NCBI GenBank assembly: GCA_002423895.1
Contig: DIOL01000017.1
Location: 14,258 to 43,209 of the forward strand
Reading direction: 5' to 3'
From: Bacteroidales bacterium UBA5515
GTDB taxonomy: Bacteria > Bacteroidota > Bacteroidia > Bacteroidales > P3
Length of the DNA stretch: 28,952 nt
The first letter of the stretch is position 1. Each line of letters opens with the position of its first letter. The position numbers were made by a program, and so were the translations under genes. Under the pieces are notes generated by a model, which worked only from the letters and a program-made list of their open reading frames with translations, was not told the origin of the DNA and did not search any database. Below, in pieces: positions 6,937-12,817 of this stretch.

Positions 6937-8985
6937 ATGCACTTTATAAATCCATTTTATCTTTTTGGTCTATTGGCGATAGCAATTCCAATAATTATAC
7001 ATCTTTTTAATTTTCGCCGATTTAAGAAGGTTTTCTTCACCAATGTCAGGTTTCTTAAGGAAGTTGAGATAAGCACAAAAAAACAAAATAAGATTAGAAA
7101 CAGGCTTCTCCTTTTTACTCGTATTCTTTCAATTATTCTTTTAGTTCTCTTGTTTGCTCAACCTTTTTTCCCAAATAAGGAAGAAAAGCTTGTTGAAAAA
7201 GGACTTAATGCAGTTGTAGTTGTTGTGGATAATAGTTTTTCCATGCAAAATCAAGGTCGACAAGGAAGACTATTGGATGAAGCAAAGCAAAATGCAAAGG
7301 ATATTATTGAGCAATATAACAGTAATGATTTGTTCTTGTTGTTGACAATGGACTTGGAGGGAAGGCATCAACAGTTTGTTAGTAAGGATAAGTTTATTGA
7401 ACTTTTGAATCAGGTGGAAATATCTCCTTCTTCACAGTTTAATTCAAAATTGATTTCTCGTTCCTTAGATTTATTGAACACCAAACATGGATTTAATAAA
7501 AGAATGTTTTTTATTTCTGATTTTCAAGCTCCAAGTTTTGATGTATCAAATTTTCCTGAGGACAGCTTAATAAAAACTCTTTTGGTTCCTTTAAATGCAA
7601 ATAATATTGATAATATTTATGTTGATTCACTTTCATTTGTTGATCCAATATTCCAAGTAGGACAAAATATTTCGTTAAATGTTCGTATTGTAAATAAATC
7701 GGAAAAGAAGGCAGAGAAAGTTTCTGTTAAGCTTTTCCTAAATAATAAGCAGTTTTCAGTTTCAAGTGTTGATATTGATAAAAATCAATCACAGATTGTT
7801 AAATTAAACTTTACTCTTAAAGAACATGGCATTCAACATGGGCGAGTTTCAATAATTGACAATCCAATAACTTTTGACGATGATTTTTTCTTTACTCTTC
7901 AAACAAGTCCTAAGTTAGAAATTCTTTCAATCAATTCAAATAATCCAAATCCATATTTATCTCGTTTGTTCTCCAATAATAATGAAATTGAAATTAAAAA
8001 CATGAGCGAGAAAACAATTGACTTCAATGATTTTGACAATTATCCATTTATTATTTTGAATGAACTAAGCGAATTCTCATCAGGTTTGGTTTCTGAAATA
8101 AAGCGTTTTAGAGAACAGGGTGGAGATATTCTTATTATTCCTTCAGAAAATATGAATTTACCTTCTTTCCAAAATGCTATGCGAACTCTTGGTATTCCAT
8201 ATTTTGCTGAACTTGTTAAAAAACAAAATAAGGTTTCAATAATCAATCAACACAACAAGTTATACAAAGGAGTGTTTAGTCAATCGGTTGAAAATATTGA
8301 AATGCCAACAGCCAAACAATACTATAAACTATCTTCCACTTCTCAAACTGCAAGAGAATCAATTATGAAGCTTCAAAGCCAAGATGATTTTTTATTGGTT
8401 AGTCAGGAAAGCAATAGTAAGGCATATGTGTTTGCAACAAATTTAACTGAAGATTATACCGATTTTGTTAAACAGTCACTTTTTGTACCAACAATTTGGA
8501 ATATGGCCTTATTTAGTCAAGTTATTCCTTTGCCTTATTATTTCTTTGAAGATAATATTCAAATTGATATATCCAAACTCAAAGACAGCAAAAAAATTAA
8601 TGTTGCAGAAATAGTATCAACCGATAAGAAAGTCTCTTTTATTCCTGAGTTAAGGAAAAGCAATAGAATGAAAAGTTTGGTAATACATAATCAAACCAAC
8701 AGGGCAGGGAACTATAATATTGAGCAGGAAAAAGAAGTTTTTGGTGGATTATCTCTCAACTATAGCAGGATGGAGTCTAATTTAAGTTTTATGGATGGAA
8801 AGAATATAAATTCGGAACTTAAAAAACACTCTTTAGGATCTTATGATATATTAGATACAAAAAAACAAGTAATTAGCTCTTATTTCAAAAAAACCAAGAA
8901 TGGGAATAATGTTTCAATTATTTTACTAATTTTGCTTTTGTTAAGTGTTAGTTTAGAGACATATTTATTGTTTAAAAAGAATTAA
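6937..8985 (+). CDS. BatA-domain / von Willebrand factor A membrane protein
   Basis: A 682-residue membrane-anchored protein. The first ~80 residues are the N-terminal double-transmembrane BatA-type domain: a hydrophobic segment at about 6-24, the block FNFRRFKKVFFTNVRFLKEV, and a second segment at about 62-78. A von Willebrand A domain follows with the metal site DNSFS (Asp98, Ser100, Ser102). The central part looks beta-rich and periplasmic, and a last hydrophobic helix lies at about 660-678 before a basic tail. Such proteins occur in Bacteroidota and are related to aerotolerance (Bat) proteins, but this one is not in a moxR-bat cluster, so its partner is unknown. DUF2461 follows after 8 nt, which implies an operon. 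Confidence 0.85.
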   Translation: MHFINPFYLFGLLAIAIPIIIHLFNFRRFKKVFFTNVRFLKEVEISTKKQNKIRNRLLLFTRILSIILLVLLFAQPFFPNKEEKLVEKGLNAVVVVVDNSFSMQNQGRQGRLLDEAKQNAKDIIEQYNSNDLFLLLTMDLEGRHQQFVSKDKFIELLNQVEISPSSQFNSKLISRSLDLLNTKHGFNKRMFFISDFQAPSFDVSNFPEDSLIKTLLVPLNANNIDNIYVDSLSFVDPIFQVGQNISLNVRIVNKSEKKAEKVSVKLFLNNKQFSVSSVDIDKNQSQIVKLNFTLKEHGIQHGRVSIIDNPITFDDDFFFTLQTSPKLEILSINSNNPNPYLSRLFSNNNEIEIKNMSEKTIDFNDFDNYPFIILNELSEFSSGLVSEIKRFREQGGDILIIPSENMNLPSFQNAMRTLGIPYFAELVKKQNKVSIINQHNKLYKGVFSQSVENIEMPTAKQYYKLSSTSQTARESIMKLQSQDDFLLVSQESNSKAYVFATNLTEDYTDFVKQSLFVPTIWNMALFSQVIPLPYYFFEDNIQIDISKLKDSKKINVAEIVSTDKKVSFIPELRKSNRMKSLVIHNQTNRAGNYNIEQEKEVFGGLSLNYSRMESNLSFMDGKNINSELKKHSLGSYDILDTKKQVISSYFKKTKNGNNVSIILLILLLLSVSLETYLLFKKN

Positions 8986-8993
8986 TTATACTG

Positions 8994-9668
8994 ATGAAAA
9001 CAAGTTTTAGCAAGGAGTTTTTTGAGCTTTTAAGAGATTTGCGTTTGAATAATAACAGAGATTGGTATTTGCTAAATAAGCAAAGAGTTATTGATGCAAG
9101 AAAAGAGATGGAGGATTTTGTCAATTTATTAATTCCTCAAGTTAGAAAGTTTGATAATAATATTGATATTATTGATGCAAAGGATACAATGTATAGACAA
9201 AATAGGGATATTAGATTTTCTCCAGATAAATCACCTTATAAAACTTATATTTCTTCTGTGATTTTTTATGGAAACAAAAGATTGGGAGGTAATATTCCTT
9301 GCTATTATTTACATTTGGAAGATGGCTCTGGAATGATTGCTGGAGGTATTCATGCACCAGAGGCTTATACTTTGAAGAAAATTAGAGAAGAGATTTTTTA
9401 TAATGTTGATGAGTTTAAATCTATAATAACCAATAAAGAGTTTCTTAAATATTTTGCCACTATAAATTCTGAAGAGAGATTAAAAACTGCTCCAAAAGGT
9501 TTTCCTAAAGATTGGAAAGATATTGATTTGTTAAGAAATAAAGAATATTGCCCTGCTTTCTTTTTCTCTATTGAAAAAGCAATGGAAGAAGGTTTTTTAG
9601 ATTATGTATTAGATGCTTACAAGTCAATGAAAGATTTGAATGAATTTCTTTTTAGAGCTTTAGCCTGA
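8994..9668 (+). CDS. DUF2461 family protein
   Basis: A 224-residue cytoplasmic protein of the DUF2461 (TIGR02453) family, whose function is not established. Supporting blocks are the N-terminal FFELLRDLRLNNNRDWYLLNKQ, the central YRQNRDIRFSPDKSPYKTYI and YYLHLEDGSGMIAGGIHAPE, which are family hallmarks. Length is as expected. It starts 8 nt after the BatA/vWA stop and precedes the DUF3078 gene by 25 nt, so the three are probably co-transcribed. No catalytic motif is obvious. Confidence 0.88.
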   Translation: MKTSFSKEFFELLRDLRLNNNRDWYLLNKQRVIDARKEMEDFVNLLIPQVRKFDNNIDIIDAKDTMYRQNRDIRFSPDKSPYKTYISSVIFYGNKRLGGNIPCYYLHLEDGSGMIAGGIHAPEAYTLKKIREEIFYNVDEFKSIITNKEFLKYFATINSEERLKTAPKGFPKDWKDIDLLRNKEYCPAFFFSIEKAMEEGFLDYVLDAYKSMKDLNEFLFRALA

Positions 9669-9693
9669 TTATTAATTAATAATTTATTGATAT

Positions 9694-10644
9694 ATGAAAA
9701 AAATAATTCTATTTTTAGGATTGACATTTTGTGTCTCAATCCTTTCATTTTCTCAAGATGATGTAAAGAAAAGTGCTGTGACTGCTGCAAACAGTGCAGC
9801 AGACAAAGTCTCAAAAATTGTTATTGATACAACAAATAAACCTAAATCATGGACACTGAAAAATAACTTAACTTTAAATGCAGAACAAAGTACTTTTGAA
9901 AATTGGGAGCAAGGTGGAGTTGGAAGTGTGTCTTTTTCTGCGTTTTTTAAAGGATTCTATAACTATAGCAAACGTAACGTTAACTGGGATAACTCAGTTG
10001 AATTAAGTTATGGTAAAATGCGTCAAGATAATAATGGAAAAGGAATTTTTGACTCAGGAAACAAATTCAGGAAAAACGAAGATAAGATAGAACTTAACTC
10101 CATTTTTGGATACAAGGCTTTTAAATGTTGGAACTATTCAGCACTTGTTAACTTCAAATCGCAGTTTGATGATGGTTTTAAGAATGATACTATTTTAGTT
10201 TCGTCTTTTCTTTCTCCTGCCTACTTAATTACTTCAATAGGGTTGGAATATAAACCAAGACCTTATCTTTCATTACTTATTTCACCAATTACGGGAAGAA
10301 CAACATTTGTGTTAAATAAAGATTTAATTACAGAAGGAAATGCTTTTGGTATTATTCCTGGAGATCATTTCAATTTTGCTTTTGGTTCCTATGTTAAAAT
10401 ATTTTTTGAAAAGGAAGTAGCTAAGAATGTTCATGTGCTTTCAAAATTAGAATTCTTTAGTGATTATAATAAAGAATCTGTTTTTTACAGAAATACTGAT
10501 ATCAATTTTGAAACTTTTGTTACGTTGAAGGTTAACAAATATTTGTCAGCTTTTGTAAATATTCAATTAGCATATAACAACGATTTTAATTCAAACTTGC
10601 AATTTAAGGAAAGATTTGGATTGTCTATTCCTTTAAGTTTTTAG
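9694..10644 (+). CDS. DUF3078 outer-membrane protein
   Basis: A 316-residue exported protein. Residues 1-20 form a signal peptide (MKKIILFLGLTFCVSILSFS). After a short lysine/alanine-rich linker comes the DUF3078 body: WTLKNNLTLNAEQSTFENWE, then GGVGSVSFSAFFKGFYNYS and alternating amphipathic strands to a C-terminal RFGLSIPLSF, ending in the aromatic residue usual for outer-membrane barrels. The family is widespread in Bacteroidota and its function is unknown; a beta-barrel in the outer membrane is inferred. Its stop codon directly abuts the stop of the convergent small gene with no spacer. Confidence 0.87.
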   Translation: MKKIILFLGLTFCVSILSFSQDDVKKSAVTAANSAADKVSKIVIDTTNKPKSWTLKNNLTLNAEQSTFENWEQGGVGSVSFSAFFKGFYNYSKRNVNWDNSVELSYGKMRQDNNGKGIFDSGNKFRKNEDKIELNSIFGYKAFKCWNYSALVNFKSQFDDGFKNDTILVSSFLSPAYLITSIGLEYKPRPYLSLLISPITGRTTFVLNKDLITEGNAFGIIPGDHFNFAFGSYVKIFFEKEVAKNVHVLSKLEFFSDYNKESVFYRNTDINFETFVTLKVNKYLSAFVNIQLAYNNDFNSNLQFKERFGLSIPLSF

Positions 10645-10869
10645 TTATCTATCGAAGATATTCATTTGAACTGGGTCAAAAAGACCTAATTGGTTTTCAG
10701 CCTCAGGAGCAATTTCAGGCAAATTTTCCTGCAAATAAGTTCTTAAAATACGCTTAATTGCAACAGTTTGTCCAATATTGTTTATTGCACAATAGCGAAG
10801 CAAAAGCTTTTCATCAGAGCTTGAAAGCATTATCTTATGAGGGGAGTGTTTATGTTTTTTATTTTTCAT
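10645..10869 (-). CDS. Small ribbon-helix-helix-like protein with two putative clamp-binding motifs
   Basis: A 74-residue basic protein of unknown function. After a K/H-rich start, residues 12-46 read as a strand (KIMLS) followed by two helices (SDEKLLLRYCAINN and QTVAIKRILRTYLQE), which resembles a ribbon-helix-helix DNA-binding unit; this is a pattern judgement. The tail holds QLGLF (60-64) and QMNIF (68-72), both resembling the bacterial sliding-clamp-binding pentapeptide (consensus near QL[SD]LF). The gene faces kdsA divergently and converges with the DUF3078 gene, their stop codons touching. I recall similar short proteins in other Bacteroidales but cannot confirm this here. Coding status is supported by its own promoter box and coherent composition. 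Confidence 0.75.
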   Translation of the reverse strand: MKNKKHKHSPHKIMLSSSDEKLLLRYCAINNIGQTVAIKRILRTYLQENLPEIAPEAENQLGLFDPVQMNIFDR

Positions 10870-10872
10870 TTC

Positions 10873-10904
10873 TTGCCATTATGCTTACAAAAGTATTAAT
10901 TTTG
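10873..10904 (+). promoter_or_regulatory. Promoter of kdsA
   Basis: TTG at 10873-10875 and TAATTTTG at 10897-10904 are separated by 21 nt, fitting the Bacteroidota -33/-7 promoter. The ATG of kdsA is 54 nt after the -7 box. Confidence 0.6.
10888..10895 (-). promoter_or_regulatory. -7 promoter box for the 74-residue gene
   Basis: The minus strand reads TACTTTTG, an exact TAnnTTTG match, 19 nt before the ATG at 10869. It is immediately adjacent to the plus-strand box for kdsA, so the two divergent promoters overlap. Confidence 0.55.
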
Positions 10905-10958
10905 CAAAAGATAGAGAAGCAATACAAAAAGATTTATTAACAAATAATAGTTGATATT

Positions 10959-11765
10959 ATGGACTTATACAAAAGACTAAAAGACAATAGAGATAATTTT
11001 TTCCTAATTGCAGGTCCTTGCGTTATTGAAAACAAGGAAATGCCATTTGAAATTGCTGAAAAACTTATTGAAATTACTAATAAATACAATATCCCATTTG
11101 TTTTTAAGGCTTCTTATCGTAAGGCAAATCGTTCAAGTATTGATTCTTTTTCAGGTATTGGTGATATTGAAGGATTGGAAGTGTTGAAAAAGGTTAAAGA
11201 AAAGTATAATATTCCAGTTATAACAGATATTCATTCAAAAGAAGAGGCTACATTGGCAGCTGATTATGTTGATATTTTACAAATTCCTGCCTTCCTTTGT
11301 CGTCAAACTGACATTCTTTTGGCTGCTGCAGACACAAAAAAGATTGTGAATGTAAAAAAAGGACAGTTTCTTTCTGCCGATTCAATGAAATATGTTGTTG
11401 AAAAGATTAAAAGAGAGGGAAATAGTCAAATTATGCTTACCGATAGGGGTACAATGTTTGGTTATCAGGATTTAGTGGTTGATTTTCGCTCAATTCCAAC
11501 CATGCAAGAAAATAATGTACCAGTAATTATGGATATTACTCACTCTCTTCAGCAACCAAATCAAGCAAGTGGTGTTACTGGTGGTCAGCCAAAAATGATA
11601 GAAACCATTGCTAAGGCTGCAATTGCTGTTGGAGCAGATGGTCTTTTTATGGAAACACATCCAAATCCTAAAGAGGCTAAGAGTGATGGTGCAAATATGC
11701 TTTCTCTAAATTTGGTTTCCGATTTAATGGAGAAATTAGTTAAAATAAAAAAGGCAATTATCTAA
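10959..11765 (+). CDS. kdsA: 3-deoxy-8-phosphooctulonate synthase (Kdo-8-P synthase)
   Basis: A 268-residue cytoplasmic enzyme that condenses phosphoenolpyruvate with D-arabinose 5-phosphate to Kdo 8-phosphate for the lipopolysaccharide inner core. Blocks seen: AGPCVIEN (17-25), FKASYRKANRSS (49-60), QIPAFLCRQTDIL, VKKGQFLS, LTDRGTMFGYQDLVVDFRSIP and DITHSLQQP. Cys21, His195, Glu232 (METHP) and Asp243 (SDGAN) match the four metal ligands of the metal-dependent class known from Aquifex; the metal-independent E. coli enzyme has Asn in place of the Cys. No other Kdo gene is adjacent. It has its own promoter and is followed by two terminators. Confidence 0.95.
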   Translation: MDLYKRLKDNRDNFFLIAGPCVIENKEMPFEIAEKLIEITNKYNIPFVFKASYRKANRSSIDSFSGIGDIEGLEVLKKVKEKYNIPVITDIHSKEEATLAADYVDILQIPAFLCRQTDILLAAADTKKIVNVKKGQFLSADSMKYVVEKIKREGNSQIMLTDRGTMFGYQDLVVDFRSIPTMQENNVPVIMDITHSLQQPNQASGVTGGQPKMIETIAKAAIAVGADGLFMETHPNPKEAKSDGANMLSLNLVSDLMEKLVKIKKAII

Positions 11766-11891
11766 AATCCTATTCAGAAAATAAAACAAGGATTCAGTAA
11801 ATTAGAATAAGGATTCAGTAAAATAGAATAAGGTTTTAATTTACTGAAATAAGGAGTTAGAAAAATAGAATAAGGATTTAATCTCACAAAA
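11766..11891 (+). repeat. Intergenic array of five to six 21-nt imperfect tandem repeats
   Basis: Units begin at 11787, 11808, 11829, 11850 and 11871, exactly 21 nt apart, each opening with (T/C)AAGG. Units 1, 2 and 4 end in TAGAA; units 1 and 2 share AAGGATTCAGTAAA. A degenerate unit probably precedes at 11766-11786 (contains ATTCAG). Unit 3 carries the core inverted: AATTTACTGAA at 11838-11848 is the exact reverse complement of TTCAGTAAATT at 11793-11803. The frames I checked contain stops (TAA, TAG), so a peptide repeat is unlikely. Function unknown. Confidence 0.85.
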
Positions 11892-11908
11892 AAACATTAA
11901 TCATATTA

Positions 11909-11952
11909 AAAAATATAAGCCGACTTTTTTGAAAAAGTCGGCTTATATTTTT
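11909..11952. terminator. Very strong bidirectional hairpin terminator
   Basis: A perfect 21-bp inverted repeat (11909-11929 with 11932-11952) is separated by only 2 nt. Its core is AAGCCGACTTTTT / AAAAAGTCGGCTT. A-rich sequence on the left and T-rich on the right make it usable by kdsA on the plus strand and the lipoprotein gene on the minus strand. Confidence 0.85.
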
Positions 11953-11959
11953 ATTTATC

Positions 11960-11995
11960 CTTGATATATTTTTAATTATATCAAGCTTTTTTTTT
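11960..11995 (+). terminator. Second rho-independent terminator after kdsA
   Basis: CTTGATATA (11960-11968) pairs perfectly with TATATCAAG (11977-11985) across an 8-nt loop, followed by C and nine T (11986-11995). The orientation serves plus-strand transcription only, acting as a backup to the preceding hairpin. Confidence 0.75.
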
Positions 11996-12007
11996 GCCAT
12001 GCTTTAT

Positions 12008-12676
12008 TTATTTTTTTGCAAGAGTTTTTAGATTGATATAAGGAGAGAAGCTATAATCCCAATATTCCACAGCAACATGATTAATTGGATATGGAGGAAC
12101 AGGAAGAAAATACTCTTCATTGAAGTATGTTACTTTTGCTTTTCTAATACTGTTTTCTTCCCATTTTTCATCACACCAATTCATATTATATTTAACTGAA
12201 TCAAAAACTTCAATCAGATCTTGATGATTTGAAAAAGAACTTTCATCAAGATTCCCGGTATAACTGTATCCTGAAAATAAAGTATTGGCTTCATTAGATA
12301 GATTTCTGTAAACAGAAAGAACATTATCAACATTAGTATTTAAAGCATACATGTCCCCATAGTGGTATTCGCATGCAAAAACTATATTATTACTTGTTTG
12401 AAGTTTGATATATTTTATCGAGTCCTTTGATAAATATACATAATTATGAATTAAATTATTCTCATAGTAAGTTTCATTTGATTCGATTAGTTTATAATCT
12501 TTTAATAAGATATATCCATTTACTTTGATGTAAGAATCTCCAACATAGTTTTTTATGTTTTGAAAACTTATGCTTTTATTTATTGGTTTTAAATCAGTGT
12601 TATCGCTATCTCTTTCACAAGAATAGAAAAAGAATATCCCTATAATTGCAGATAAAATTAATAATAGTTTTTTCAT
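12008..12676 (-). CDS. Putative lipoprotein of unknown function
   Basis: A 222-residue protein with a lipoprotein signal peptide: MKKLLLILSAIIGIFFFYSC, where Cys20 would be lipidated. The following ERDSD is acidic, as in some Bacteroidota surface lipoproteins, but inner-leaflet retention cannot be excluded. The mature part is rich in Tyr, Asn and Ser with WCDEKWEEN and a closing VAVEYWDYSFSPYINLKTLAKK. I recognise no domain. It lies downstream of the large T9SS type B gene on the same strand, but a terminator (12761-12792) separates them, so it may be expressed alone. A TATCTTTA sequence on the minus strand at 12733-12740 is a weak promoter candidate. Confidence 0.72.
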   Translation of the reverse strand: MKKLLLILSAIIGIFFFYSCERDSDNTDLKPINKSISFQNIKNYVGDSYIKVNGYILLKDYKLIESNETYYENNLIHNYVYLSKDSIKYIKLQTSNNIVFACEYHYGDMYALNTNVDNVLSVYRNLSNEANTLFSGYSYTGNLDESSFSNHQDLIEVFDSVKYNMNWCDEKWEENSIRKAKVTYFNEEYFLPVPPYPINHVAVEYWDYSFSPYINLKTLAKK

Positions 12677-12760
12677 ATTCTCAAATTATTTATGTTTAAT
12701 GATTTTCTTGTTTAAATTATTGATTTTCCATTTAAAGATATTTAGAAATTGTTTATTCAA

Positions 12761-12792
12761 AAAAAGGAGAGATATGATATTCTCTCCTTTTT
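12761..12792 (-). terminator. Rho-independent terminator of the T9SS type B gene
   Basis: A perfect 12-bp stem, AAAAAGGAGAGA (12761-12772) with TCTCTCCTTTTT (12781-12792), has an 8-nt loop. It lies 26 nt past the stop of the minus-strand gene and ends in a T-run on that strand. Confidence 0.8.
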
Positions 12793-12817
12793 ATCTATAT
12801 TAATGAAACTTCTATCT

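Noticed and set aside
11766..11891. CRISPR array
   Set aside because: The units are contiguous and similar along their whole length, with no unique spacers, and no cas gene is nearby.
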